Below, one piece after another: positions 1 through 9,541 of a stretch of DNA of 64,000 nt. This DNA comes from Aurantiochytrium sp. KH105 (taxonomy: Eukaryota > Sar > Bigyra > Thraustochytrida > Thraustochytriidae). Within the stretch, counting starts at the first letter, position 1. Each line of letters starts with the position of its first letter. Below the pieces are notes generated by a model. That model was not told the origin of the DNA, did no database searches, and saw only the letters and a list, made by a program, of their open reading frames with translations. The stretch spans positions 62,001-126,000 of the forward strand of contig BGKB01000050.1 of assembly GCA_003116975.1 (NCBI GenBank). The letters are read 5' to 3'. The translations under genes were made by a program, and so were the position numbers.

Positions 1-704
1 AGAGCTACCTTTTCCTAGGCGACTACATTGACCGCGGGCGCAATGGAATTGAATGCATGATGCTCCTTCTTTCCCTTAAAGTGCGCTTCCCCAACCACAT
101 TTTCCTCTTGCGCGGCAATCACGAAAGCGAGTCGATCAACAGGGTTTACGGTTTCTTTGCTGAATGCAAGAGAAGGTTGACAATGAAGTGTTGGGAAGCT
201 TGCAATGCTGTTTTCGCAACCATGCCCATTGCGGCTGTGATTGAAGAAAAGGTCTTTTGCATTCACGGGGGGCTGTCGCCATTGCTGGAGGATCTCTCAC
301 AGATTGAGAATTTGAGACGACCTCTTCAGATCCCGCCGCGTGGGATGCTCATTGATTTTCTCTGGAGCGACCCCGACGCGGATGTGCGTGGGTGGGCAGA
401 GAGCGACCGCGGAATTTCATATAATTTCGGGGCCGACGTGCTCAAGAGCTTTCTGCGAAAGTACAAGTTCGATCTTTTGGTGCGTGCACACCAGGTCGTG
501 GAGGCAGGTTACGAGCTTTTTGCGGACCGTCAACTCGTAACGCTTTTCAGCGCACCCAACTATTGCGGAGAATTTGACAATGCAGGGGCTATCATGGTAG
601 TCGAGAGCGACCTTCGCTGTCGGTTTCTGATCATTGCGCCACGGCTCAAGAACGGCTTTCACTACTCATACGACGGCAGACCCAAGACCCCTGTTTTTGA
701 TTGA
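1..704 (+). CDS. Ser/Thr protein phosphatase, PP1-type catalytic subunit (3' part; 5' end outside window)
   Basis: The reading frame is open from base 3 and runs to the TGA at 702-704, so at least 233 residues of the C-terminal part are present and the start lies upstream of the window. The metallophosphatase signatures appear in order: GDYIDRG at the left edge, RGNHES, HGGLSP, LWSDPDADVRGW, and RAHQVVEAGYE. The block SAPNYCGEFDNAGAIM is typical of PP1 rather than PP2A or PP2B. These residues bind the two catalytic metals and phosphate, so the enzyme should remove phosphate from Ser/Thr substrates under the control of regulatory subunits. The C-terminal tail after the catalytic core is short, which also suits PP1. 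No intron is seen in this part. Confidence in the family is high; the exact PP1 paralogue is unresolved. Confidence 0.93.
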   Translation, partial: SYLFLGDYIDRGRNGIECMMLLLSLKVRFPNHIFLLRGNHESESINRVYGFFAECKRRLTMKCWEACNAVFATMPIAAVIEEKVFCIHGGLSPLLEDLSQIENLRRPLQIPPRGMLIDFLWSDPDADVRGWAESDRGISYNFGADVLKSFLRKYKFDLLVRAHQVVEAGYELFADRQLVTLFSAPNYCGEFDNAGAIMVVESDLRCRFLIIAPRLKNGFHYSYDGRPKTPVFD

Positions 705-809
705 CGTTTGAATTTCATTTTTTGGTCCTTCTCTGTCTTGGTCTTTTCTGTTCTTTCGGCTTCATTCATTCATTCCTTTCTTTCTTTTCTCCCTAGTATA
801 GGCTTTTGC

Positions 810-815
810 AATAAA
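810..815 (+). other. Candidate poly(A) signal of the phosphatase gene
   Basis: AATAAA lies 106 bases after the phosphatase stop codon in T-rich sequence, with further A/T-rich sequence after it. It precedes the end of the convergent gene on the minus strand. Confidence 0.5.
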
Positions 816-907
816 AATTAAGGCTTGTAATGGACTCTCTGTATCTGTAAGTTCCCACCATTGTCATGCGAGGTCGGTCCGGATACATTCTCGACCACTA
901 CATTTCT

Positions 908-1903
908 TTACTGGGCAAGTCTGGCACGCTTGGCCTCCTTGCACGCATAATTCTTTTCCTCTTGCTCGTAACGGCGAAAACCCGTGAGATGCCAAAGTTC
1001 CTCGACAGCCTCAGCGTCGAGAGGCTCCGGTGCGGCATCTTGATCGTGCATCTCGGCAAGGCGTGCCTTCACGGCCTCCTTGGCGGCCAGCAGTACGTCA
1101 AAGGGATAGGCCGCAAACGTGTATCCCATCGAGCGCAGCTTGCGCCCTGTGAGCCGAGGCGTCTTGCCGCGAGCAAGCATGTTGGCCATCTTGATTCCAT
1201 CGACCTGCTCACAGTACTGGCGCATTTCCTCCTCAGAGTGCGGGGCCTCGAGAAAAGTGGCGTCTGCGCCAGCTTCGAGAAAGGCCTGGCAACGCGCGAT
1301 TGCTTCGTCAAGGCCATGCGTGGCGCGTGCATCCGTACGCGCCAAGATGAGGATTCCTGGGTCGTTCGCGGGCAGACGACGTTCCCGACGCAAGGCGTCG
1401 CGTGCATCCGCGGCGGCGCGGATTTTGTTGACGGATTCTTCGCGCGAGAGAACCTGTTTGCCATCGGTGTGGCCGCATTGTTTCGGGGCGACCTGATCTT
1501 CGAGCATAACCATTGCGACACCGGCCTTGTGGAATGATTTGACGGTCCTTTGCACGTTCATAGCATTACCATATCCGTCATCGCCATCGGCAATGACGGG
1601 GTACCCGGGAGACACGGCTTCGCAAACTGTGTCGTGTGCCTGGAGCATTTCATGAAAGGATATGAGGCCTGTATCGGGCATGCCTCGGCTGGCTGCGGCA
1701 GCAAAGCCTGCGCTGAAGACGGCCTCAAAGCCAGCCTTTTCCACAAGCTTGGCACTCAGGGCATCGTACGAGGCTGGGACGAGCATGACTCCTGGACCCT
1801 TGCCGTCTGCATCTTCGGAGCCCGTTCCCAGGTGGGCCTGTAGGGCTTTTTGCAGTCGCGCTGCTGGCGACAGGGCCACATCGGCGTCTTCTCCTTTCAC
1901 CAT
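908..1903 (-). CDS. Isocitrate lyase/PEP mutase superfamily enzyme (petal-death-protein/oxaloacetase-like)
   Basis: This single-exon gene encodes 331 residues from the ATG at 1903; the frame extends three codons further only with a GTG. The TIM-barrel signatures of the isocitrate lyase/phosphoenolpyruvate mutase superfamily are visible. They include a metal-binding ADGDDGYGN block, LEDQVAPKQCGH (the CGH active-site loop), and a later ILARTDA strand. The length near 330 fits the short 2-methylisocitrate lyase, oxaloacetate hydrolase, carboxyphosphonoenolpyruvate mutase and plant petal-death-protein branch. True isocitrate lyase is longer. These enzymes cleave or rearrange C-C or P-C bonds of 2-hydroxy- or 2-oxo-dicarboxylates using Mg2+. 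Substrate cannot be decided from sequence. There is no clear targeting peptide. The gene is convergent with the phosphatase and divergent from the small gene at 2599. Confidence 0.85.
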   Translation of the reverse strand: MVKGEDADVALSPAARLQKALQAHLGTGSEDADGKGPGVMLVPASYDALSAKLVEKAGFEAVFSAGFAAAASRGMPDTGLISFHEMLQAHDTVCEAVSPGYPVIADGDDGYGNAMNVQRTVKSFHKAGVAMVMLEDQVAPKQCGHTDGKQVLSREESVNKIRAAADARDALRRERRLPANDPGILILARTDARATHGLDEAIARCQAFLEAGADATFLEAPHSEEEMRQYCEQVDGIKMANMLARGKTPRLTGRKLRSMGYTFAAYPFDVLLAAKEAVKARLAEMHDQDAAPEPLDAEAVEELWHLTGFRRYEQEEKNYACKEAKRARLAQ

Positions 1904-2598
1904 CCTCTCCACTTGTCAGCTCCTCTTCGTCTCGTCTCCTCTCGCCTCGACCCACTTCGGCTCCGCCGTTCTCGTTTTGCCGCGCTCTGCAAGGCAAGCT
2001 GTGGAAGAAGATCTCCTTGTTCTGGTCGCTGTCGTGCGGGCAGGTCACTCAGTCAGGCAGGCTCCCACTGTCAGTCCACCACGCCCGCTCCGGTGGAACC
2101 CAGGGTGATCCGAGGCCGGCCCGCGCCGTCCCCTCCGGCACGCGCGGGCTCCCCTCGCGCGCCGCGCGCGGCTTTTTCCGTCGCGCTCTTCTGGCTGCGC
2201 CGGTGTCGCGACAGCGGCATCTCGCGATCCGCAAAATCTAGTCGGCTAGTCATCCATCACCGCCGGATCAAGACTCTTATTTTTTAGGTGCCTTTTTAGG
2301 TACCCTTTTTTGGCGCGGGACCCCAAAGCGAGTTCGGGTGCCCGGGACCCGCCTTAACGCGCAGGGCGGAAAGAGGGGCAAGGGAAGGGGGAGTTAAGGC
2401 GGCATGCGCTGCGACTGCCCGCGAGAGGCGCGGGCGGCGGAGACAGGCGGGCAGGCGAGGCAGGCAGTCTCTTTCGCGACAGCGCCTCGAGCCCGGGAGT
2501 CCGCACGCCTCGCGCGCGCTTCTGCTCTTACCCCCGCGCTCTCCGCTCCGCCTTCGCGCCCTCGACCTTGCCGCGGCGACAGCGGCGACCGGAGGAAG
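1904..2598. other. Divergent intergenic/promoter region
   Basis: This stretch separates two divergently transcribed genes. It is GC-rich, with a T-rich patch near 2278-2310 that contains the near-direct repeat of AGGTGCC/AGGTACC followed by T-tracts. No convincing coding frame is present, and the open frames here are GC-driven. It probably holds promoters and 5' UTRs for both neighbours. Confidence 0.4.
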
Positions 2599-2978
2599 AT
2601 GGGATTCTTCGTGGGCGCCGTCACCGGCCTCGGCATGAACCTCTGGAGCAGGGGCCTGCGCCAGCTGCCTCTGGCCAGCGGTACGTGGAGCGCGGGAGAC
2701 GCGTTGGGTGGAGGAAGGATATCTGATAATTTTGTGAAAAAGAGCAGCAGCTGACTGACATGCGCCTGGTTTGACATTTTGCTTTTTTTGACTTGCTTTT
2801 CGCTCTGACCTATTGCGATGCGTACGCAGCACCATGGGAGCACGTTTTGGCTCTCGGCGCCGGCGGCCTTGTCGGCTACAAGTATGACTTTTGGATGGAG
2901 GACCTCAAGCAGGGTCTCCATGAAGACCTAGAGCGCCACGGCAGGAAATCGGATGTGTACAACACCAAGTACACTTAG
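2599..2978 (+). CDS. Small two-exon gene, 76-residue protein, probably membrane-associated
   Basis: Exon 1 is 2599-2680 and exon 2 is 2830-2978. The intron at 2681-2829 starts GTACGT and ends GCAG. The junction keeps frame (27 codons plus one base, then CA), giving a 76-residue protein that starts MGFFVGAVTGLGMNLW and ends at the TAG at 2976-2978. A glycine-rich apolar stretch (HVLALGAGGLVGYKYDFW) is followed by an amphipathic acidic/basic tail. The size and shape resemble small accessory subunits of mitochondrial inner-membrane complexes, but I do not recognise a family and give no name. The gene is too short and too split to be seen as one open frame. Exon 1 begins eight bases after a GGAGGA patch in very GC-rich leader sequence. 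Confidence 0.65.
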
Positions 2979-3765
2979 ACGAGTGAGTGCGGTTTACAGT
3001 TCATTCATTCATTAATCGATCCTTTCTTGTGGGTGTATGAATGAGCGACTGAATACGGCTCAGGTCGAGTCCACTTTTGTCCAGAGTCTCGCTGCAGACC
3101 CAGCTAGTAGAGCAGACTTCCGGAATATACCACACACAAACAACACAGAACGACAGGCGTCTAGCCAGCTCTCCTCGGATCGTTTAAGCATGTGCTTTCA
3201 CGCCGGGAAAAGTCAAGTATATCCTCCCAAACTTTTCTGTTTTCTGGACTCCTTGCCTTTGTAAACGAAATGCGTGCTCACGTGAGTATGCCTTCTCTGC
3301 TTCGATCTTGGCGTTGAGTACTTACATACTTCCTTTTAAGGTTTCGTTGGACTTGCAACAAGATCTTTTTTCGTTGCTTCGGACGAAAAGGGAACATGGA
3401 AAAAAGGAAAGATAAACAGAAAAACAAATACCATTCGCGGTCACTGACTCTTCTTGCAAGGCATTGGAAATTTTCTCGTTCTGCGATACATCATTCTTTT
3501 CCAAATAATGGCAACGACATTACGACGTTTACACAGAGCTGTTTCCAACCCAGTCAGTTAGTCAATCAGTCAATCAGTCAGTCAGTCAGTCAGTCAGTCG
3601 GTGCGCCAGCTTTTCAGTGATTCTGTCTGTGGCGACAATTTCCCGTCTTCTCTTGCTACACGATTCTGCCATTTGCGTCTATACATGGGCCAACTCTTGA
3701 TTTCTGAATTTCTTTTTCTTTCTTTTCAAGAGGTGGGTGGGTGGGCGGATGGGCCGAACCAGCTC
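2979..3765. other. Convergent 3' intergenic region with tetranucleotide array
   Basis: This lies between the 3' ends of two convergent genes. It has lower GC than the coding sequence, ATTC repeats near 3004 and an AGTC/AATC array at 3551-3599. No supported gene is seen; the short open frames lack codon bias. Confidence 0.4.
3551..3599. repeat. Microsatellite (CAGT/CAAT)n
   Basis: Twelve consecutive four-base units, mostly CAGT with CAAT and TAGT variants, in noncoding sequence. Confidence 0.9.
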
Positions 3766-5835
3766 TCACACCTGATCCAGCGGCACATGCGTATTTGCAG
3801 TTGCTGACTCGCCAGACGTTTCATCGTCCATGGGCGATGTCGGCGATGTCCCCGAGGAAGCGGCAGAAAAGAGAGCCATCTCCGAGGTGCGCATGAGACG
3901 GTGGTGAACAATTGGCCATGTCTTGGCAAAACACTTTGGATTTTCCGCAAAGGCAATGTATATTGCTGCTACAGATGCCCGAAGCGGCTCGAGGAGAACG
4001 GCTGCGCTGCTAGCACCGGCAACAAAGCTTGCCACAAAAAACTCAAATTGGATCTCAGAAGTCTGCCGCGTGATGTCAGGCAGCAGCAGATTAGCGCATA
4101 TAGCCGTGAGACAACCAAAAATAGTAACCCAGCTACTGAGGAGGCGATCTGCTGTTTCTGTCTGTACGGCACCGATCACGCCTGTAGAGACGAGCTTGGC
4201 CCAGGCCTCCCTGGACGCTGACCGAAACGGTGCACCACGCAGAGATACACGCGCCCATGCATATCGGTTCGCGCTATACATGGGCCCGCCGTGCGAAGCC
4301 GCGCGCATTTCCTCCTCGGCCCAAATGCTGGTCGAGCTGTCTTCTTCATCGGTGCCGTTCCCGTCGTCTGTGCGATCGTCCCCGAGCGAAGTGACGGAGC
4401 CTCTGCGACCCGCATTAAATACACTTGAACCAGCGCGCCACGTGCCGTGTCCTGAACGGCTGCTGCGGCCCGGCTTCCACCGGCAGAGATGACGCAGAGA
4501 ATCGTGCGCGGCAGCGAGACCGATGGCCATATTAATGTACAAGCCGCCCGCACAGATTGAGCCAAAGCCCACCGTGAGGCTGCGCTGCAAGATCGTGGCT
4601 TGTACCTTACCTGGTTGGCGGCCGTCGCGGTCGGAGAGCACGAGTCGATACACGACTGCGCCCGTGACGTAATAGGAGAGAAGCGAGCGAGCAACCTGGG
4701 TGGTCCAGTAAAGACTGAACATGAGGAAGACCAGAATTGCTTTTGAGTGATATGCAGTGCTGCTCGCTGTATCAACAAAGATGCTAATCCATATGGCGAG
4801 CCAGACGTTAAGCCCCATAAAAATCATCCAGGCCCGTCGCACGGCGGGACGCATCTCTTCGTTGTCGACAACCATGTCAGAGGCCATCTCGAGAAGAACC
4901 GCGGCAAATTGGGTGCCGTCATCGACGCGTTGCAATGAGTATAAATCGTATGCAGCCGTCCAGGCCACGCCAAGACCGGCCATCCAAGACCAGCCTTTGG
5001 CCCATATGATTACCAGCACTGCAACAAGCAGACTGCCTTCCAGTGGCGCAATAACCTTGAGATAGTGCAAGGAAAATGGTGTGCTGGCGGCTTGCTGCCA
5101 TTGGCCTCGAAAAAGTTTGTAGTGAAGACCGACCATGCATGCACTTGCTGTGCCGGTGAGGCAGAGACCCACGACAAGAGTGGCAATGTAGTGATGCTTG
5201 TTTTCAACGCGATACGTTGCAAGGCCGAACGCGAAAACGCCCAAAACACAGACTGCAAAGGCGGTGGCGTAAGATCTGTCGCGGAAGAGCGATACTCTCG
5301 ACACGTACGTGAGCTCATTCGTGTGCAAATTGCCAGCCGTGATTCGCCGATACTCGCGATCCAGGTCGGGAGGTTGCATTTGAAGTGGTTCTGCGCCCAT
5401 ACTGAAGAGCCCGTCAATCTCGTCGCTTTCTACGGATGACACTGAGCTGTCTGATGGCATCGGGGAAGGACCTCGCGGTGGTTCCCTTGCGTTTAAGACG
5501 ACATCATCGGCAAAAGAGACCCTGCGCGCGCTGCGCCCACCACGATTTTCGACTTCCTTGCCCTTGCTCTCGAGCCTGGGCGAGGCAGCTTGTCCGTAAT
5601 CCTGCTCCGCTGGACGGAGTGCCGGCCTTAGACGGCTGTGGTCCTCGTCCGAAAAGTCGTCAAGGTCCACGACTCTTCCGCTGCTATCGCTCCCGCTATG
5701 GCTTGCAAGCTCGCGGTCGAGGTCCACAGGCTCGCGGTCGAGGTCGTCGCTCTCATCCTCGGACCCGCTGTCGAGGCCCTGGCCGGCGGTGAAGCCGCCG
5801 CCGCTGCGCAGCGAGTGAACCAAAGTCTCGTCCAT
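3766..5835 (-). CDS. SLC44/CTL family choline-transporter-like membrane protein
   Basis: The protein has 689 residues from the ATG at 5835 (MDETLVHSLRSGGG). An in-frame ATG at 6039 would add 68 residues of Cys/Arg/Ala-rich sequence that looks like leader. The first ~190 residues are acidic, Ser-rich and cytosolic, with three DLDRE motifs. About ten membrane segments follow, beginning near ATAFAVCVLGVFAFGLATY. The family core is visible: FSLYWTTQVARSLLSYYVTGAVV, then LQRSLTVGFGSICAGGLYI. Near the end comes SSAAVLLEPLRASVAAIYIAFAENP, which corresponds to the terminal 'CFAEDP' region of CTL/Pns1 proteins. A Ser/Asp-rich loop of ~90 residues interrupts the core after GSICAGG. Members move choline or related solutes across plasma or organelle membranes. 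The substrate here is inferred only from family. Confidence 0.8.
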   Translation of the reverse strand: MDETLVHSLRSGGGFTAGQGLDSGSEDESDDLDREPVDLDRELASHSGSDSSGRVVDLDDFSDEDHSRLRPALRPAEQDYGQAASPRLESKGKEVENRGGRSARRVSFADDVVLNAREPPRGPSPMPSDSSVSSVESDEIDGLFSMGAEPLQMQPPDLDREYRRITAGNLHTNELTYVSRVSLFRDRSYATAFAVCVLGVFAFGLATYRVENKHHYIATLVVGLCLTGTASACMVGLHYKLFRGQWQQAASTPFSLHYLKVIAPLEGSLLVAVLVIIWAKGWSWMAGLGVAWTAAYDLYSLQRVDDGTQFAAVLLEMASDMVVDNEEMRPAVRRAWMIFMGLNVWLAIWISIFVDTASSTAYHSKAILVFLMFSLYWTTQVARSLLSYYVTGAVVYRLVLSDRDGRQPGKVQATILQRSLTVGFGSICAGGLYINMAIGLAAAHDSLRHLCRWKPGRSSRSGHGTWRAGSSVFNAGRRGSVTSLGDDRTDDGNGTDEEDSSTSIWAEEEMRAASHGGPMYSANRYAWARVSLRGAPFRSASREAWAKLVSTGVIGAVQTETADRLLSSWVTIFGCLTAICANLLLPDITRQTSEIQFEFFVASFVAGASSAAVLLEPLRASVAAIYIAFAENPKCFAKTWPIVHHRLMRTSEMALFSAASSGTSPTSPMDDETSGESATANTHVPLDQV

Positions 5836-6627
5836 GTTATGCTTGTTCTGCACTCTGTCAGTGCCTCGCGACGAGCACTTCTTGACGCGCGCGCTCAGAC
5901 ACTTGGCCAAGCGAGTGCGTGTGGCAGATAGCCGCGCCGATGACGCAGCGCCGTCCAGCACCGCGCAAGGCGTGTGTGCAAGCAGATATGCTCTCTGCTG
6001 TGCTGAGCACGATTTTGATCCAAATCGGCCGCAGCGCATAGTTGGCCTGACTTTGACTCAGCGGAAAAAATGGAGTTTTCGAGAGAACGTGCTTCCTTTT
6101 ACTGTTAGAAAGACGAGAGATGGTCTTCTGACCTGTCGCAGCTTGTGATTCATGATCTTTTGGGTGAAGCGGTTCCTGGGGGGGATAGACTGGGCGAGGA
6201 TGCACTGATGTGTCACATTTTAGGTAAGAAGTCTTGCGATTTATCTTGTTTTTCTTGGTCGTTGGAATGATAGCTTATTCTGATTGGATTGGGACAGTTC
6301 GCTAGAATCATAGTGATTAACAAGGATTAATTTGCGTGAAGACCAAGCAGGTTCTCTGCAAGAGAGGACTTTGTGTATACTTGTAACTCAGCAGCTGCAG
6401 ACCGAGACACGCGTCCAATTGAAATTCAATACGAAAGATCGCACACAGCGAATCCCAGGCGCGACCTGGCTCTTCGAGCACAACGTATTCGCTTTCACTG
6501 AGAAAATGAAAATTACGAAACCAAAACAGTCAAAGAGTGTGGTTGTCAAGTTTTTCATAATAAACAAAATCAAACAAATCTAAAGGAAGGGAGGAGGGGT
6601 CTTGGGACTAACGCATACGAAACAGAT
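5836..6627. other. Intergenic region between two minus-strand genes
   Basis: It should hold the promoter and 5' UTR of the SLC44-like gene (left part) and the 3' end of the mitochondrial carrier gene (right part). The right half is A/T-rich with CATAATAAAC near 6556. No coding frame is supported. Confidence 0.35.
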
Positions 6628-7566
6628 CTAAAGACCTTGATGCCCACGTATACGATCAAGAGCGCGATTGGAAAACTCGTAGCCGAGGAACAGGGCGCCA
6701 TTGCAAGGGAAAGCACGCACTGCGGCGGCGGTCCATCCCTTGAAGAACCCACGCAAACCCTTCGATACGAAGATTTCACGCACAGTGCGCGAGGTGCTAG
6801 GGTTGGCTTGTGTGGACACTTGCATCGTGGACTTGACCACGTCAAATGGCAGGGTCAGGCTCCAGCCGGCCACGCCCGCCATGCCGCCAGCCAGAACAAT
6901 CCAAGGTCCCGTCAGGTCCGACTTGTCCGGAACACGACGCGCAACGCAGAGCAGCGAGGTGATCATCTCGTAAGCACCAAAAAAGACGAAATTGAAGGGG
7001 ACATCGCGCGCAATTTGTGCAGGAAGGCCGCGGAAGAGACCCGAGACGCCCTCCATTCGCAAGGTTTGCAGAAAACAGTCCAGAGAGCTCGCAAAGCGAG
7101 GCGCCGCCGAAGGTTGTCCGGGCGGGGTCACCAAGGACAAGCTGGCCGCTTGCATCCTGCATTTGATTGTTTCTGGAGCACAAATGGCGGTCGCGCTGAA
7201 GACGCCGCTGAGGCCGCCGATCGCAGATAGCTCTGCGTGCGAAAGGGGCGAGGTGTCGTTTCTCGAGGCCTTGAGCGCGAGCGCCTGCTGGCGAATGGCC
7301 GAGTTGGCCGCGAAAACGACCGAGTTCTCGATGATCGCGCTCGTGAGTGCGGGCGAGACGCCCCTGTACAGCGAGAAGGCGCTCTCCTCGCGCACGGTCC
7401 TCGCGAGCGCCTGCGAGAAGGTCCTAAACCGCGCCGAGTTCGTCTGCATGCGGACCTTGACGCAGTCGAACGGGGCGCTCGCCAGCACGGAGCAGGCGCC
7501 CGCGAAGGACCCGCACACGAGCACCTGGGCGCCGCTGGCCTGGGTGCCGCCCCCTGCGCCGCCCAT
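6628..7566 (-). CDS. Mitochondrial carrier (SLC25) family protein
   Basis: The ATG at 7566 (MGGAGGGTQASG) gives 312 residues, the normal SLC25 length. The open frame continues 98 codons upstream, but that part is Arg/Ala/Pro-rich repeat-derived sequence and is probably 5' leader. Three tandem ~100-residue modules each carry the carrier signature: PFDCVKVRMQ, APETIKCRMQ and PFDVVKSTMQ, with glycine-rich even-numbered helices between them (SLYRGVSPAL, GLFRGLPAQIARDVPFN, GFFKGWTAAAVRAFPCNGALFLGYE). The last block resembles the ornithine/basic amino-acid and acylcarnitine branch (SLC25A15/A20/A29). The protein should exchange small metabolites across the mitochondrial inner membrane. Substrate within the branch is not decidable here. 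Confidence 0.9.
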   Translation of the reverse strand: MGGAGGGTQASGAQVLVCGSFAGACSVLASAPFDCVKVRMQTNSARFRTFSQALARTVREESAFSLYRGVSPALTSAIIENSVVFAANSAIRQQALALKASRNDTSPLSHAELSAIGGLSGVFSATAICAPETIKCRMQAASLSLVTPPGQPSAAPRFASSLDCFLQTLRMEGVSGLFRGLPAQIARDVPFNFVFFGAYEMITSLLCVARRVPDKSDLTGPWIVLAGGMAGVAGWSLTLPFDVVKSTMQVSTQANPSTSRTVREIFVSKGLRGFFKGWTAAAVRAFPCNGALFLGYEFSNRALDRIRGHQGL

Positions 7567-7691
7567 CGCGCCTCGCCTCGCCTCGCCGCGCCGCGCCGCG
7601 CCGCGAAGCTCTCGCCGCGAGAGCCGCACAAATCGATTTGCGGCGTCGATTGCGGCGCCTCGTCCGACAAGACCGGGCGCTCTCGCTATAA

Positions 7692-7721
7692 AGCCGAGCC
7701 GAGCCGAGCCGAGCCGAGCCG
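7692..7721. repeat. Tandem GAGCC pentamers
   Basis: About six copies of GAGCC follow CTATAAA, in the leader region upstream of the carrier gene. Confidence 0.85.
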
Positions 7722-7960
7722 CGGGCGACGCCGCTCCCCCTCGAGCAGAGGCTCGCGGCCACAAGCTTGTGGGCGCGGGAGGGCGAGCAGGTCTCGAGCG
7801 GCCTGGCGAGAATCTGGGCCTTGGTTGTCTGTCTGTCTGTCGCACTGCGCTGTCGGTCATCGATCATATCGTCGTGGGGAGGGTCGTTGAAGACCCGATG
7901 GGTCACTCACTCACTGGACGGCTTTGCAAGTAGGCCTAGGCCTTTTTGGAAAAGAAGAGG

Positions 7961-8014
7961 TTGTAGATGTTCGAGACGTGAGACGCGTTGTAGATGTCCG
8001 GGACGTGAGAAGCG
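7961..8014. repeat. 27-bp imperfect direct repeat, two copies
   Basis: Copies at 7961-7987 and 7988-8014 share TTGTAGATGT and GACGTGAGA and differ at three positions. They lie in noncoding sequence. Confidence 0.85.
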
Positions 8015-8545
8015 CGAGCAGCAATGGAAGCGAGTGCGCGTGCCTGAAGAGCAGAGACTGCTCGCGACTTGATCTTGCCAGCGATAGATTGGGCGTAGGT
8101 GGAATGATGACCGTTTTCTCCACTACCTATTTTGTTAATTGCAGGAACTCCCGGTCACAAGAATTGAGCTCGTTCACCATAGTCGAGGGGTTTCAGGATG
8201 CCCGCACCGACTCGCCATCCATGCTATCGTGTGAGCGTGCTGTCCCAACGTTTTCAAGCGGAATCAAGGCAAGACTTGGCTCGCCTCGCCTCGCCTCGCC
8301 GCACAACTTGACTTGGAGGCATTCCTGAGAAGACGAAAGTCAGGGCACGCGCCTGCCTTTGCCAAAGTGAGTGCGTGTTTTGGTTCATTTCTTCCTCTTC
8401 TGTAAAGAAGAAGGAGACCAAGATGAGCTCTCTCTCTCTCTATGGCAGTGACCTCGAAGTAGAGTATTGGTTATTTATCAAATACCAAATTCGATGATAT
8501 CCACAAAATCGAAGTTGCGCCCCCATCGGGGCGTCCACATCAGAT

Positions 8546-9541
8546 TTACAAAGGGTTCGAAAGCTGGGCGACGGCGGCATGTAATTCTGGATCTGGGAAC
8601 ATCTCGGCAAGGAGGGCGGGATCCACATCCTGGAGAGCTTCAATGGATTCGATGCCGTGCTCGAGAAGAACAGGGTAGGCTGTCCCGGCACCGGCTTCTC
8701 GAAGCGCAGCTCGAAGAGATGCGGCTTGTTGGCGCACTCGCTCGATATAAAATTCATCGAGGCTCTGGCCGTGAGTCTGGTGCAGTTCCTCGTTGAGCGC
8801 AGCTCGGCTCTGCTCATCGGTGTCGACCTTTGCGACAAAGGTCGATATTTCATCAGCTTGCATTTCGGGCGCCTTGCTCATCAAATAGGTGTGCAACTCC
8901 TCGCGGAACTGCGTTTCGGGCATACCCATATCCGTGGGAGGCGTTGCGATGGCACGCCGCGATGAAGCACGACGAAGTTGCGGCGCGCCAAGCATAGCGG
9001 TTGCGTCTTGCTCTTCGGCAACGGGAACAACAATTGCCTCCGGAGCATTTCGTGCTCTTCGCTTGACTCGCGCCACAGGGACCCCGAGGACGACATCGTT
9101 GGGATCAGTGCCCCCCGGGGATCCAGCGTTACTTTCCTCACTGTCGGCTTGCCTTCGTGCAGCCCGCCGTCTAACGAGTGCGACAGCGAGAAGAGCGATG
9201 GCGAGGAGCAATCCAAAGCAGAGGGAGCCTGCGGTAATCACGGGAGTCGAACTCCATATGGAGCTTTCCGACGACGAAGAAGATGATGATGAGTCAGAAT
9301 TAGACGATCCTGACGAGGTTCCCGTCGCTGGGAGAGTGGGCGCAGCCGTAGGCGTGTCGTGGTCTCCGAACGGCCCAATCATGGTGACGCTGCTAGGCGC
9401 GCTCGTCGGGAATGGCGTTGGAAATGGCGTGGGGAATGGCGTGGGAAACGATGTAGGGAACACCGTTGGCGAGCTCGTTGGCGACGAGTTCGAGGACGGC
9501 CAGCCCCACCAGCCGGATGGGCCTTTTTTCGTAGATGTCAT
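8546..9541 (-). CDS. Single-pass membrane protein with FPT repeats and a SAM-like C-terminal region
   Basis: The 331-residue protein starts at the ATG at 9541. The N-terminal ~100 residues are Ser/Thr/Pro-rich with a FPTPFPT repeat run and a poly-Ser stretch, which suggests an O-glycosylated extracellular stalk. One strong membrane segment follows at about residues 102-126 (AGSLCFGLLLAIALLAVALV), with RRR on its cytosolic side. The rest is cytosolic. The last ~60 residues (VLLEHGIESIEALQDVDPALL) have the helix pattern of a SAM domain. No cleavable signal peptide is visible, so the span may act as a signal anchor, or a 5' exon is missing. I do not recognise a named orthologue. The stalk repeat type is common in stramenopile surface proteins (general knowledge). 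Confidence 0.65.
   Translation of the reverse strand: MTSTKKGPSGWWGWPSSNSSPTSSPTVFPTSFPTPFPTPFPTPFPTSAPSSVTMIGPFGDHDTPTAAPTLPATGTSSGSSNSDSSSSSSSSESSIWSSTPVITAGSLCFGLLLAIALLAVALVRRRAARRQADSEESNAGSPGGTDPNDVVLGVPVARVKRRARNAPEAIVVPVAEEQDATAMLGAPQLRRASSRRAIATPPTDMGMPETQFREELHTYLMSKAPEMQADEISTFVAKVDTDEQSRAALNEELHQTHGQSLDEFYIERVRQQAASLRAALREAGAGTAYPVLLEHGIESIEALQDVDPALLAEMFPDPELHAAVAQLSNPL

Larger units (their letters stand above)
7567..8545. other. Intergenic region with GC-rich tandem motifs
   Basis: The carrier leader side contains CGCCT and CGCCG pentamer runs (7567-7605) and a GAGCC array (7692-7720). Farther right are a TAGGCCTA palindrome (7931-7938), a 27-bp direct repeat (7961-8014) and another CGCCT run (8279-8300). 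Open frames on both strands look repeat-driven, so no gene is called. Confidence 0.4.

Noticed and set aside
7685-7691. CTATAAA as a TATA box
   Set aside because: It is on the plus strand, while the adjacent gene reads from the minus strand and nothing supported starts downstream.
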